This document shows, in pieces, positions 15,605 through 25,237 of a stretch of 64,000 nucleotides of DNA (the stretch's first letter is position 1; every line of letters starts with the position of its first letter). The notes under the pieces were generated by a model that ran no database searches, was not told the DNA's origin, and saw only the letters and a list, made by a program, of their open reading frames with translations. Position numbers and translations under genes: made by a program. The DNA lies in the NCBI RefSeq assembly GCF_000418325.1, contig NC_021658.1, positions 9,066,001 through 9,130,000 of the forward strand, read 5' to 3'. This DNA is from Sorangium cellulosum So0157-2. GTDB taxonomy: Bacteria; Myxococcota_A; Polyangia; Polyangiales; Polyangiaceae.

Positions 15605-18600
15605 TCAGTCCGAGAGCGCCGCCGCCACCGTGGCGTCGAGCCCAGCCGCCCGGCCCTCGGCGAGGCGCGCGTCGTGGACGGCGGCCCCGAGCGCCGCCCG
15701 CGCGGCCTCGGCGCACGCGGCGAGCGCCGGCCGCTCGATGGGCGGCACCGGCGTGCCGATGGCCTCGCGGAGCGCCGCCGCGCCGCCGAGCAGGCGGGCG
15801 CCGCGCTCCGGCTTGCCCGCCCGCACCGCCGCGCGCGCGAGCGCCTCCAGGACGCTCGCCGACCGCCAGAGGTCGCCGAGCTCCCGGTGCAGCCTGAGGC
15901 TCGCCCGCAGCCGCCGCCCCGCGAGGGCGAGATCGCCGCGCTCGATCGCGACGAGGCCCAGGATGTTGCTCGTCCAGGCGATCCCCTCCTTGAACTTCAC
16001 CGCCCGCGACAGGCCCTCGCTCTCCTCGCAGAGGCGGGACGCCTCGTCGAGATCCCCGCGGTAGAACGCCGCGCAGCCGAGGTAGAGCAGCGCCGTCGCG
16101 GTCCCCTCGCGATCGCCCCCGCGGCGGAGCTCGGGCAGCGCCAGGCGGCACGCGCCCTCCGCGCGCGCGGTGTCGCCCGAGAGCCACGCCGCGAACCCCG
16201 AGTAGCCGAGCGCGCGCGCCGCCTCGAGCGTGTCGCCGCGCCGCGTGGCCAGCGCCAGGCTCTCGCCGTGCAGCGAGAGCGCGCGCTCGTAGTCGCCCTG
16301 CTCGCGGGCGACGCTCCCGAGGATCTGGACCACCGTGGCGAGCCCGCGCTCGTCCCCGAGCTCGCGGTAGAGCGCCGCGCCCCGCTCGAGCAGCGCGCGC
16401 GCCTCGCGGTAGTCGCACTGGAGGAGCGCGAGCGTCCCCGCGCCCCGGAGCGCCGCGGCGACGTGCTCCGGCGCGACGCCCGCCGCGCCCGCGAGCGCCC
16501 GGGCGAGCCACGCGCGGCCCTCCTGGTAGTGCCCGTGGATGTACCAGAACCGCGAGAGCGCGGCCGCGAGGCGGACCGGCGCGCCCGCGCCGCCCGCGCC
16601 GCCCGGCTCGAGCGCGAGCTCCAGGGCGAGGCGGAGGTTGTCGTGCTCGAGCTCGAGGGCCGCGAGCCACGCGGCCTGCTCGGGCCCGCGGAGCGCCTCG
16701 GCCGCGCGCTCGGCGAGCTCCAGCGAGAGCTCGACGAAGCGCCGGTTGCACGCCGCGGCGGCGCCCTCCTCCGCGAGCCGATCGAGGCCGTACTCGCGGA
16801 GGATCGCGAGCATCTGGAACCGGGGCTCCTCGCCCGCGACCGGGAGCAGGAGGCTCTTGTCGACGAGCGACTCGAGGATCGCGAGCGCGTCGAGCGCCGG
16901 GTCGCGGAAGGCGCACATCTGGTCCGCCATCGCCAGCGAGAAGCCGCCCGCGAACACGGCGAGCGTGCGGAAGGCGAGCTGCTCCTCCGGCAAGAGGAGG
17001 CCGTAGCTCCAGTCGATGGCGGCGCGCATGGTCTGCTGACGCTCGGGCAGATCGCGCGCGCCGCCCGTGAGCAGGCGGAACGAGCCCGCGGCGGGCGAGG
17101 CGCGGCCGGCCGCGCCGCGGTCGCGGAGGCGCGCGAGCAGCGCCGCGGGGGTGAGGACCTTGAGGCGCGACGCGGCGAGCTCGATCGCGAGCGGCAGGCC
17201 GTCGAGGCGCGCGCAGATCTCCACGACGTCGGCGACGTTGTCGGGGCCGAGCTGGAAGCCGGGCTTGATCGCGGAGGCCCGGCGGCAGAACAGGCTCACC
17301 GCGGAGCTGGCCAGCGCCGCGTCGGTGGTGATCTCGCGCGGCTCGGGCACCTCCAGCGGCGGCACGACGTAGCGCCGCTCGCCCGAGAGGTTCAGCGCGG
17401 CGCGGCTCGTCACGAGGAGCGACAGGCGCGGGCAGCCCGCGGCGAGGTGCGCGATCACCGGCGCCGCGGCGGTCAGGTGCTCGAGGTTGTCGAGCACGAG
17501 CAGGTGCCGCCGGTCGCGGAGGAAGTGCGCCACGCGCTCCAGATCCGGCCGCGCGCCGCCCTCGCCGAGGCTGAGCGCCTGCGCGATGGCCGAGGGGACG
17601 AGCGCCGGCTCGCGCAGCGACGCGAGGGGGACGAAGCAGACGCCGCCGGAGAACGCGGGGACGAGGTCCTCGGCGACCTGGAGCGCGAGCCGGGTCTTGC
17701 CGGTGCCGCCGACGCCGGTGAGGGTGAGCAGGCCGGCGTTCGGCTCGAGCAGGAGCGAGGCGATCTCGGCGCGCTCGCGGGCGCGGCCCACGAACGGCGT
17801 GCGCTGGACCGGCAGGTTGTGGCGCGGCCGCTCGGCCGCCGGAGAGCCGCCCAGCGGCGGCGAGGCGCCCAGCGGCGGCGAGGGCAGGCCGGGATCCCGT
17901 GGGCAGCTTTCGGCCTCGCGGAGCGCGCCGCCGGCGAGCGGCTCCGGGGGCGCCTCGACCGTCCCCGCGAGCTCCATCGTGCAGGTGCTGAGCATGTCGG
18001 TGGCCGCGGGGCCTGCCGGCGACCACGGCTCCCCCGCGCCGGGCGGCTCGGCGGGGGCGCCGGCCGCCGCGAGCGCGGCGCGCAGGGCGAGGCTCTGCTC
18101 GCGGACCGAAGGGAAGCGCGCGGCCGGGTCGCGGTCGCACGACCGCAAGAACCACGCGTCGAACGCGGGCGGGAGCCACCGCCAGCGCGACGACGGCGGG
18201 TAGAGCCGCATGACGAGCAGCGCCACCATCAGCTCGGCCATGCTGTTCGCGGTCCAGTAGATGTCGCCGGTCAGGAGGCGCACGGCGATGAGCCCGATCG
18301 CCCACACGTCGGCCGCGGGGCCGAGCTGGTCGGAGCGCCCGCGCGCCTGCTCGGGCGCCATGTAGATGGGCGTGCCGATGGCCGTGCCCGTCGCCGTGAG
18401 CCCGCCCGACGCGCCGAGCGCGCCGGGGTCGACCTCCTTGACCAGCCCGAGGTCGAGGATCTTCACGCGCTCCCGCCCGTCGTCGCCGATGGCGAGGAAG
18501 AGGTTCGCGGGCTTGAGGTCGCGGTGGAAGAGGCCCTGCGCGTGGGCGACCTCGAGGGCGTCGGCGACCTCGCCGAGCCAGCGCTGCACCTCGGCGGGCG

Positions 18601-18937
18601 AGCGCCTGCCCTGGGTGGTGACGAGGTGCTCGAGGTCGTGGCCCCGGAGCAGCTCCATTACGAGGAAGGGCGCGCCGTCGAGCTCGGGGGCGACGCCGGC
18701 GTCGAGCATGCGGACGAACCCGGGCGCGTCGAGGAGCCGCATCGCCCGGATCTCGCGCTGGAAGCGGGAGGCCGCCGCCTCGCCGGCCGACGGCGTCCGG
18801 AGCAGGACCTTCACCGCGACCCGGCCGCCTCCGTCGAGGTCGTCGGCCATGTAGACCGCGCCCGCGCCGCCCCGGCCGATCTCGCTCAGGAGACGGTAGC
18901 GGCCACCGAGGACGGTCAGGCGATCTGGGGAACGCAT
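15605..18937 (-). CDS. Ser/Thr kinase fused to STAND ATPase and TPR array
   Basis: 1110 residues starting MRSPDRLTVLGGRYRLL. Kinase domain residues 13-285: GRGGAGAVY, AVKVLL, HRDLKPANLF (138-147), MAPEQARG; the DFG triplet is DLG (162-164). After a linker an NB-ARC/STAND-like ATPase has Walker A GVGGTGKTRLA (408-418), Walker B LLVLDNLEHL and the GLPLAIELAASRLKVL motif, then a winged-helix region and about ten TPR-like repeats to the end. This is the SARP/MalT-type signal architecture with a kinase in front: TPRs sense, the ATPase oligomerises, the kinase phosphorylates. Cytoplasmic. Single gene, convergent with the WYL gene. The target is unknown. Confidence 0.93.
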   Translation of the reverse strand: MRSPDRLTVLGGRYRLLSEIGRGGAGAVYMADDLDGGGRVAVKVLLRTPSAGEAAASRFQREIRAMRLLDAPGFVRMLDAGVAPELDGAPFLVMELLRGHDLEHLVTTQGRRSPAEVQRWLGEVADALEVAHAQGLFHRDLKPANLFLAIGDDGRERVKILDLGLVKEVDPGALGASGGLTATGTAIGTPIYMAPEQARGRSDQLGPAADVWAIGLIAVRLLTGDIYWTANSMAELMVALLVMRLYPPSSRWRWLPPAFDAWFLRSCDRDPAARFPSVREQSLALRAALAAAGAPAEPPGAGEPWSPAGPAATDMLSTCTMELAGTVEAPPEPLAGGALREAESCPRDPGLPSPPLGASPPLGGSPAAERPRHNLPVQRTPFVGRARERAEIASLLLEPNAGLLTLTGVGGTGKTRLALQVAEDLVPAFSGGVCFVPLASLREPALVPSAIAQALSLGEGGARPDLERVAHFLRDRRHLLVLDNLEHLTAAAPVIAHLAAGCPRLSLLVTSRAALNLSGERRYVVPPLEVPEPREITTDAALASSAVSLFCRRASAIKPGFQLGPDNVADVVEICARLDGLPLAIELAASRLKVLTPAALLARLRDRGAAGRASPAAGSFRLLTGGARDLPERQQTMRAAIDWSYGLLLPEEQLAFRTLAVFAGGFSLAMADQMCAFRDPALDALAILESLVDKSLLLPVAGEEPRFQMLAILREYGLDRLAEEGAAAACNRRFVELSLELAERAAEALRGPEQAAWLAALELEHDNLRLALELALEPGGAGGAGAPVRLAAALSRFWYIHGHYQEGRAWLARALAGAAGVAPEHVAAALRGAGTLALLQCDYREARALLERGAALYRELGDERGLATVVQILGSVAREQGDYERALSLHGESLALATRRGDTLEAARALGYSGFAAWLSGDTARAEGACRLALPELRRGGDREGTATALLYLGCAAFYRGDLDEASRLCEESEGLSRAVKFKEGIAWTSNILGLVAIERGDLALAGRRLRASLRLHRELGDLWRSASVLEALARAAVRAGKPERGARLLGGAAALREAIGTPVPPIERPALAACAEAARAALGAAVHDARLAEGRAAGLDATVAAALSD

Positions 18938-19361
18938 GGGGCGGCCGCGGTGGGGACGATTTCGCGAGGGCCGCGGCGCCGGCAGCCTACCATACGGCGC
19001 ACGCGCCCCGCCGTCGGGCGCCGCCGCCGATCGACGGTGAGGTGTCGGCGGGCGCGGCGATCGTGAGCACGACGTCGAGCGATCGAGGGACCTCGAGCTA
19101 GGTCGCCCTCCGCTGCGCGAAGCAGGGCCGCCGCGTGAACGCGGGCGCGTCCACGATCGCGGCGGGCACGCTCGGCGCGCGCGCGCCCGCGCTGCGGAAG
19201 GTTCCCGCGCGCCGCGCGAAGCGGGTATGCTCGAGACAGCGCGAGGGGACGGCGCCGAGCCCCCGGGAGCGCCCGCGCCCCATCCAGCGCGGCGCGCGTG
19301 CCGGGAGCCGGCGCCCCGCGCCCCGGAGCGCCGCCCCCCGCCGCTCGCAGGAGAGAGCGCC
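18938..19361. other. Divergent intergenic region
   Basis: No gene recognised. It must hold promoters for the kinase-STAND gene (minus) and the 19362 operon (plus). AGGAG nine bases before 19362 is the only clear signal. Confidence 0.5.
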
Positions 19362-19676
19362 ATGACCAGCACCGTTGACGAGAGCGACGTGTTCCTCATC
19401 CCGATGCCCGGCAAGCGCGCGGCGCGCGTCCCCGTCGCGGTCCTGGAGCGCTACGTCGATGAGGGGACGCGCGTCGTGCACGACCCCGCCGAGCCGGAGG
19501 ACGACGTGACCGCCCACGGGATGTCCGTCGATCCCGCGACGGGCGCGAGCGTCTGGCACACCGAATGGGAGCTCGGCCCCTGCGACTACACGGACGAGAG
19601 CGGCTTCCCGCAGAGCGCCTACGCCTGGCACCGCCACCCGCTCGGGACCGAGTACACCGAGATCTACCAGAAGTGA
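19362..19676 (+). CDS. Small conserved-type protein of unknown function
   Basis: 104 residues, acidic, no signal peptide or membrane span. Sequence MTSTVDESDVFLIPMPG..., with an aromatic C-terminal half (YTDESGFPQSAYAWHRHP, YTEIYQK). AGGAG lies nine bases before the ATG. Its stop overlaps the GTG start of the next gene, so it heads a three-gene operon with secreted proteins. Function not recognised. Confidence 0.7.
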   Translation: MTSTVDESDVFLIPMPGKRAARVPVAVLERYVDEGTRVVHDPAEPEDDVTAHGMSVDPATGASVWHTEWELGPCDYTDESGFPQSAYAWHRHPLGTEYTEIYQK

Positions 19677-21028
19677 TCGCCCCCCGACCGGCCGCGCCCC
19701 GCTCCTTCCCGCGCGCGCCTCGCTCCTCCCCGCGCCGCGCTCGCCGCCCGCGCCGACCGGGGGCGCCGCTCCTCGCGGCCGGCGCCTCCGCGCTCGCCCT
19801 CTCCGCCGCCTGCATCGAGCGCGGCTACCCGCTCGCCGGGAGCGGGCAGGTCGAGCTCCGCGCCGACGTCGCCGGGCCGCTGTTCGCGGCCGACACGCTC
19901 GACGCGGCCGGCAGGCCGGTGCCGCCCCGCCAGAGCCCGTGGCGCACCGAGGTCTCGCTCAAGCTCACCGAGGCGAACGAGCCGGCGTACGGCGCCTACG
20001 TCGAGGTCCGCGTGGCCCCGAGCGAGGCGCTCGCGCTGCGCCCGGCGGGCGGCGCCGAGGACGACGGGGCCTCGTGCGGCGTGAAGGACGGCGCGTTCCG
20101 CTGCACCGCAGGCACGCAGGGCTACGCCCGCTTCACCGCCGCCTCCGAGGGCGACTGGTCCGGCGAGGCGCGCCTCGTCGTCGCCTGGGCCGACCGCACC
20201 GAGGAGCTCCCGATCACGGTGCTCCCCGCGGGCTTGCCGGAGGACGCCACGAACTTCGCGCTCATCGCCGGGGGCCTCGGGGACAGCGACCGGGTGCTCG
20301 CGACGTACGTGCCCCTCACGTGCACGATCGGGCCCCTGCCGGACGACCTCGGCGCCACCTGGCGCCCAGGCGCGATCCGGTCGCGCGAGGCGCGCGTCCG
20401 CGCGTCGCCCCCCCAGAACGCGCCGGGCGTGGTGGAGCACGCCCCGGTGATCATCGAGTCGCTGCACAGCGAGGCCGCCCTCTCGCTCGACCCCCAGTGC
20501 CGCGAGCGGACCACGCGCCTGCGCGTGCTGCTGGGCGCGACCGGGGAGAGCCCGCCGTTCACCCTGTGCTTCAGCGATCTCGGCGGCGAGGTGACGCTCG
20601 CCGTGAGCTCGGGGCAGAAGGCGATCGAGCCAAACCCCTCCCTCACCGTCGACCCCGAGCCGCGCCTGCTCCGCGTGCGCGCCCTCCGGAGCGCCGTGAC
20701 CGCGGGGACCCCGGGCGATCTCTTCGAGGTGAGCGCCTACAACGCCGAGCGCGTACGCATCGCCGTCCCCGTCGACCTCACCGTCGGCGACGACCAGGTG
20801 ATCGCGCTCGGCGAGGCGTCCGTGACCCTGCGCGGCGAGGACAGCGAGGCGACGGTCATCCAGGGCATCGCCGTGGCGCCGGGGACGACGGCGCTCCGGG
20901 TGACGCCCCGCCTGCTCGCGAGCCCGGAGTGCTCGTCCGAGCCGATCACCGTGGTCGCGCCGGAGCCCAAACCCGAGCCGGAGCCCGAGCCGGAGCCCGA
21001 GCCGGGAGACGAGGAGGGCTCGCCGTGA
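19673..21028 (+). CDS. Large lipoprotein of unknown function
   Basis: 451 residues from a GTG that overlaps the previous stop (GTGA). A long basic N-region (Arg/Pro-rich) precedes LLAAGASALALSAAC with lipobox SAAC. The mature protein is beta-rich, probably several Ig-like domains (GYARFTAASEGDWSG, LTVGDDQVIALGEAS), and ends in a Pro-Glu repeat stalk (PEPEPEPEPEP). Likely surface or periplasmic. Its stop again overlaps the next GTG, so translation of the three genes is coupled. Confidence 0.8.
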   Translation: MIAPRPAAPRSFPRAPRSSPRRARRPRRPGAPLLAAGASALALSAACIERGYPLAGSGQVELRADVAGPLFAADTLDAAGRPVPPRQSPWRTEVSLKLTEANEPAYGAYVEVRVAPSEALALRPAGGAEDDGASCGVKDGAFRCTAGTQGYARFTAASEGDWSGEARLVVAWADRTEELPITVLPAGLPEDATNFALIAGGLGDSDRVLATYVPLTCTIGPLPDDLGATWRPGAIRSREARVRASPPQNAPGVVEHAPVIIESLHSEAALSLDPQCRERTTRLRVLLGATGESPPFTLCFSDLGGEVTLAVSSGQKAIEPNPSLTVDPEPRLLRVRALRSAVTAGTPGDLFEVSAYNAERVRIAVPVDLTVGDDQVIALGEASVTLRGEDSEATVIQGIAVAPGTTALRVTPRLLASPECSSEPITVVAPEPKPEPEPEPEPEPGDEEGSP

Positions 21029-23172
21029 GCGCGCGCAGGCCCGCGATGCTCCTGTCCGCCGTCGCGCTCGCGCTCGCGCTGGCGGCGCCCGCCGCCGCGC
21101 CGGCGCAGGACGAGCCCGAGGCGGACGCCGGCGGGGCCGAGGACGGCGCGCCGGCGGGGGGGCCGGCCTCGGCGCGGAGCGCCCCCTCCGCGCCGCCCAT
21201 GGCCGTCCCCGCCGACTTCGGCGGCAGCCTCCAGGTCGTCCGCGCCCCGGCGGGCGCGGTCGGCGCCGCGACCTCGTCGGCGGGCGGGCCGGAGATCTTC
21301 CCGGACGCGCGCCGCGTCTGGCTGACGGTCCGCGACACCGATCCGGTCCCGATCGAGGCCGCGCGCCGCGGCGGCCGCTGGCTGTGCAGCGGCGGCGGCT
21401 GCGCGGCGCAGACCGGCGACCCCGGGCAGAGCCCCGTCGGCGACCAGATCCTGCGCTCGATCAAGCTCCAGACCCCGACGCTGCCCCTCCCGCTCACGGT
21501 CTGGGGGCGGCTCAGCGAGGACGGCCAGCGCCTGCTCGACTTCGATCCGGTGCTCCTCGGCCGCCGCTCGTACCGGCACGTCTGCGCCTACCGGCCGGTC
21601 GCCGAGCCCGCGAGGTCCCCCTCGGGCGCGCCGGCCGCGCCGCCGCCCGAGCGCGTCGACGCGTGCCGCGACGGCCGCCCCGAGCCGCCGCCCGCCGACG
21701 CCGGCGAGCTCACGCTGGGCATGCAGTGGCCGAAGCAGTCGGAGATGGCCGACTTCCACTACCTCGCCATCGTCGACAGCTGCGGCAACGCCCGGGTGCA
21801 GCCGTTCCAGCGCACGTTCACGGTGCCGGTCCTCGAGGTCGCCTCCGGCGCCTGCGGGCGCCCCGACGGCAAGGTGCTCCGCGTCTTCCCGGGCGGCGGC
21901 TGGCTCCGCGTCACCGCCTTCAACCTGCACGCGCCCGCGGCGGGCAACGTGGTCAACGCGACGTACCGGGTCACGATCCCGCCGCTCGAGAACCTCGTCG
22001 AGTCGAACCCCGCGCGGCTGCTCTTCCCCGATCCGCTCGCCGACGACCTGAAGGTCGACTGCGGCCCCACGCCGATCCCGCCCCCCCGCGCCGACCCCGG
22101 GAGCGCCCCGCCGCCGGGGAGCCCCCGCCCGCCCGGGCCCCGCCCGCCCGCCGCCGCCCCGCCGGCGGGCCCGGCGGCGCCGCGAACGGGCCCGCCGGCG
22201 CCGCCAACCGCGGCGCAGGCCCCCTCCCCGGCGCCGCCGCGCGGATCCGCGCGCCCCGGGCCGCAGCCGCTCGCGCACGGCGCGGTCGTCATCTCGCCGG
22301 CGCCGCTCCGGCTGGGCAACTGCCGGATCCGGCTGACCGGCCAGACCAAGCACCGGCTCGTGGCGCCGCTCGCGCTGCACGTCTCGCTGACCCGCACCGA
22401 CCAGATGCGGGGCGGCGCGCCGATCGAGCTCCTCCAGGACAACACGTGGATCGTCACGCCGAGCAGCGCGGAGTTCCCGCTCCCGCCGCTCGCCGACGAT
22501 TTCGACGGGGACGCGCGGCTCCGGCTGGCCGTCTACAGCGATCCGCTGAGCCCGCAGGGCAAGGTGGTGCTCCTCTCGGACGCCGGCCGCGTCGCGAGCT
22601 CGCTCCGCTCGAACGAGCCCGGCGATCCGGAGCGCGCCCGGCGGCTCGTGGGCTCGGTGGCGATCCACTCGGTCCCGCTGTGCGGCGAGGACAACTTCGA
22701 GACGCTCGATGCGGCGGGGAGCTGCTTCCGCACCTACCTGACCGTCCCGGCGATGCTCGCGACCCTCCAGGTCACCCGCGCGCCGTGGGTCGAGAAGCCC
22801 CTCGTCACGCGGAGCGTGCTCAGCGCGGTCGGCGTGGCGCTCGCGATCGACCGGTACGATCCGGTGGAGCGCCGGGCCTTCCCGGTCGCGGCGCAGGTCG
22901 GCGGCTTCGTGCAGACGCTCGGCGAGGGGCGGGTCGGGCTGCTCGGCTACGTGGGCGTCGCGCCGACGGTCCCGATCCTCGGCTCGGGCGGCAACACCAC
23001 GTCGTTCGGCTTCCTGGCGGGGGTCGGGCTGGAGTACATCACGAACGAGGCCGGGCCCGACGAAGGGCTCAAGCCGGCCGCGTTCCTCTCCGCGGTCGTG
23101 CAGGTGGGCCAGGCCGCCCCGCAGGTCTCGACGAGCGGCCGCGCGAGCTTCGGCACGTACGCGGGCGAGTGA
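21025..23172 (+). CDS. Secreted Pro-rich protein with barrel-like C-terminus
   Basis: 715 residues from an overlapping GTG. Signal peptide MLLSAVALALALAAPAAAPAQ. The body has Cys-containing beta segments (RWLCSGGGCAAQTG) and a Pro/Ala/Gly hinge of roughly 80 residues in the middle, so it appears to be two halves. The last 150 residues contain alternating Gly/aromatic strands (VGLLGYVGVAPTVPILG, TTSFGFLAGVGLEYI) like an outer-membrane porin-type barrel, but the protein does not end in Phe. Function unknown; presumably works with the lipoprotein encoded just upstream. Confidence 0.78.
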   Translation: MSARRPAMLLSAVALALALAAPAAAPAQDEPEADAGGAEDGAPAGGPASARSAPSAPPMAVPADFGGSLQVVRAPAGAVGAATSSAGGPEIFPDARRVWLTVRDTDPVPIEAARRGGRWLCSGGGCAAQTGDPGQSPVGDQILRSIKLQTPTLPLPLTVWGRLSEDGQRLLDFDPVLLGRRSYRHVCAYRPVAEPARSPSGAPAAPPPERVDACRDGRPEPPPADAGELTLGMQWPKQSEMADFHYLAIVDSCGNARVQPFQRTFTVPVLEVASGACGRPDGKVLRVFPGGGWLRVTAFNLHAPAAGNVVNATYRVTIPPLENLVESNPARLLFPDPLADDLKVDCGPTPIPPPRADPGSAPPPGSPRPPGPRPPAAAPPAGPAAPRTGPPAPPTAAQAPSPAPPRGSARPGPQPLAHGAVVISPAPLRLGNCRIRLTGQTKHRLVAPLALHVSLTRTDQMRGGAPIELLQDNTWIVTPSSAEFPLPPLADDFDGDARLRLAVYSDPLSPQGKVVLLSDAGRVASSLRSNEPGDPERARRLVGSVAIHSVPLCGEDNFETLDAAGSCFRTYLTVPAMLATLQVTRAPWVEKPLVTRSVLSAVGVALAIDRYDPVERRAFPVAAQVGGFVQTLGEGRVGLLGYVGVAPTVPILGSGGNTTSFGFLAGVGLEYITNEAGPDEGLKPAAFLSAVVQVGQAAPQVSTSGRASFGTYAGE

Positions 23173-23178
23173 GCCGCC

Positions 23179-23199
23179 GGGGCGCCGCTCTGGCGCCCC
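23179..23199. terminator. Hairpin between convergent genes
   Basis: GGGGCGCC at 23179-23186, loop GCTCT, GGCGCCCC at 23192-23199, directly after the stop at 23172 and before the convergent stop at 23245. Probably a bidirectional terminator; no T tract. Confidence 0.5.
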
Positions 23200-23244
23200 C
23201 CCGCTCTGGCGCGCCCCCGCGGGCGTGGGCCCCGGCCGCGCCGC

Positions 23245-24651
23245 TCACGGATCGGGCATGGAGTCGTCCAGCTCGTCGAGCAGGCGCCGGTCGATCGCGG
23301 GATCGAGCCGGGCCTCGTCGAGCAGGGCGCGCGCCTCCGGGAAGCGCCTCGCGAGCACGAGCGCCCGGACCCAGAGCACCTTCCGCTCCACCGCGAAGGC
23401 GCTCTGCGGCACCTCGCGCTCGTGGCGCTCGAGCGCCGCGAGCGCCCGGTCGGGCTCGCGCCGCTGCACCGCCGCGCTGCACGCCTCGAAGAGGTCGATG
23501 TCCCGGCTGCTGCCGGGCACCCCGATCTCCAGCGCGGGCGCTTCGGGCGCGACCGGCGCCGGCGCGCGCTCCTCCCGGTCGGGCGCTCGCCGCTCGACCG
23601 GGGCGCGCCTCGGCGGCGGCGCCACGGGCTCCGAGCCCGGCGGCGAGAGCGCCAAGGGCGGCGCCGGCTCCGCGGGCGGCGGCGCCGGCTCCGCGGGCGG
23701 CGGCGGGGCCACGGCGGTGATGATCGCCGGCGCGACGTGCCTCACCGTCGGCGGTGCCGGCGGGTCCTCGGTCCGGAGCGCCAGCCAGAGCGCCCCCGCG
23801 GCCGCCATGGCCGCGATGGGCGCGGCGACCACGGTCCCCGCGCCCGCGGTCGGCAGCAGCTGCTGGACGAGGCTCACCACCCCCTTGAGCCAGGCCGCGG
23901 CGTCGTCCAGCGCCTTGCCGACGCCGGCGGCGGCCTTCCCGACGGTGCCCTCCTTGAGCGCCCGCGCCGACTCGTGCACGCCGCGGAGGATCGACAGCCG
24001 CACGTCGTCGGGCACGCGCGGCGCGAGCCTGGCGGTGGCGAAGAGCGCCGCCACATCCAGGGGCAGCACGAAGCGCGGGCCCTCTTTCTTCCGATCCTCG
24101 CGCCGGCGCTTCGCGACGACGTCGTGGAACATGGCCAGGGCGCGCGCGCGCCACTTGTACGCCGTGGACAGCGGGATGCCGCGCTGCTGCGCGAGATCCG
24201 CCATCGGGATGCCGTCGAGGTCGTGCGCGACCAGGATCGAGTGCGCGTCCACGTCGAGGTGATGCAGGAGCTCGAGCACCATGAGGCGCTCCTGGTCCGA
24301 GATCATCAGCTCGTCCGGGGTCTTGGACTGGTCGACGAGGGTCGGGAACTCCTCCTCGGGCACCAGCTCTTCATAGCGGTGCTGCGCCCGCTCCCGGTAG
24401 TGCGCGGCGGTGTGCACCGCGATGCGGTTCAGCCAGCGCTCCGGCCGGGAGAGCTCGGGTTTGTAGTTGTCGAAGCTCAGGTACGCGGAGAGCAGGACGT
24501 CCTGCGCGAGGTCTCCACGGTCGCGCAGAGGAACGCCCAGGCGCGTCAGCCAGCGCCAGATGAGCATGAATGTCTTTTCGCGAAAGAGCAGCTCGAAGGC
24601 CCGCTCTTTTTCGGGTGGACCACCTTGGCCCGGGCGGCGAGGTCGCGTCAT
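23245..24651 (-). CDS. ECF-like sigma factor with C-terminal membrane tail
   Basis: 468 residues from the ATG at 24651. Sigma region 2 is seen at about 15-85 (LAQDVLLSAYLSF, RWLNRIAVHTAAHYRER) and region 4 at about 125-180 (LDGIPMADLAQQRGIPLSTAYKWRARA, a typical region 4 HTH). Unlike ordinary ECF factors (about 200 residues) it continues with one hydrophobic segment (APIAAMAAAGALWLAL), a Pro-rich stretch and a helical TPR-like domain (RALAALERHEREVPQ, ARALLDEARLD). The tail may tether the sigma factor at the membrane, working as a built-in anti-sigma (inference). A GAATTC palindrome lies upstream. Confidence 0.87.
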   Translation of the reverse strand: MTRPRRPGQGGPPEKERAFELLFREKTFMLIWRWLTRLGVPLRDRGDLAQDVLLSAYLSFDNYKPELSRPERWLNRIAVHTAAHYRERAQHRYEELVPEEEFPTLVDQSKTPDELMISDQERLMVLELLHHLDVDAHSILVAHDLDGIPMADLAQQRGIPLSTAYKWRARALAMFHDVVAKRRREDRKKEGPRFVLPLDVAALFATARLAPRVPDDVRLSILRGVHESARALKEGTVGKAAAGVGKALDDAAAWLKGVVSLVQQLLPTAGAGTVVAAPIAAMAAAGALWLALRTEDPPAPPTVRHVAPAIITAVAPPPPAEPAPPPAEPAPPLALSPPGSEPVAPPPRRAPVERRAPDREERAPAPVAPEAPALEIGVPGSSRDIDLFEACSAAVQRREPDRALAALERHEREVPQSAFAVERKVLWVRALVLARRFPEARALLDEARLDPAIDRRLLDELDDSMPDP

Positions 24652-24810
24652 ACACAAGAAAAATTCCGGGCGCAGATGAGCGGTTGCCATGCGTCGCAGG
24701 CCGCGAGCGGCGGGCGCACCGGCCTGCGGGCCGCTCCCCGGCGCATTGGAGAGCTCAAGACCGCGCGAAATCCTCGCGCCGGCGGCGCGCCGAGGCGCCC
24801 GTAGACCATC

Positions 24811-24856
24811 CGAATTTCGAATAACTTTTTGTCGGAGAATTCTCCTGGAGAATTGC
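24811..24856 (-). promoter_or_regulatory. AT-rich segment with palindrome upstream of the sigma gene
   Basis: In an otherwise GC-rich 586-bp gap (24652-25237) without genes, 24811-24856 is AT-rich and holds the perfect palindrome GGAGAATTCTCC (24834-24845), with the half GGAGAATT repeated 13 bp on at 24847. This is a plausible promoter/operator for the sigma factor gene or the divergent DUF4442 gene. Confidence 0.45.
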
Positions 24857-25237
24857 ACCCACCTGCCCGATTCAGCGGTCCGAAGGAGGCCTCTGGGACG
24901 TGAGCGTCCACCCGCGAGAGCCACCGGATCGCCTCGTGACCGCCATCCGGAGCGGGGCGCGGCGGACGGCCGCGGCCGCGCGGCCGCTCGCTCGAGCGCG
25001 GCAGTGCCCACCACGCTCGCGGCGGCCTCACCGCGGCGCGGGGCTGCTCGGCGTGATTACGGGGCATCTGCGCCGTTCGTGGCGCCGAATGCGCCGCGCT
25101 CGTGGCCCCTCGACGCGGCTCGCGGCGTGTCGAGCGGGCTGTCGCCTCGCTGTGCGGCGGGAGCGCGGGGGAGCAACATTCCGGGTGCGTGCGCGGGCGA
25201 CTTGAGGCACGCTGCCGCTGCCACGCGGGTCCAGCGC

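Noticed and set aside
15674..19066. An 1130-codon open frame on the plus strand
   Set aside because: Shadow of the kinase-STAND-TPR gene; low-complexity Arg/Ala/Glu product.
19939..21024. Upstream extension of the gene starting at 21025
   Set aside because: Overlaps the lipoprotein gene in another frame and is Arg/Gly-rich nonsense; the overlapping GTG with signal peptide is the better start.
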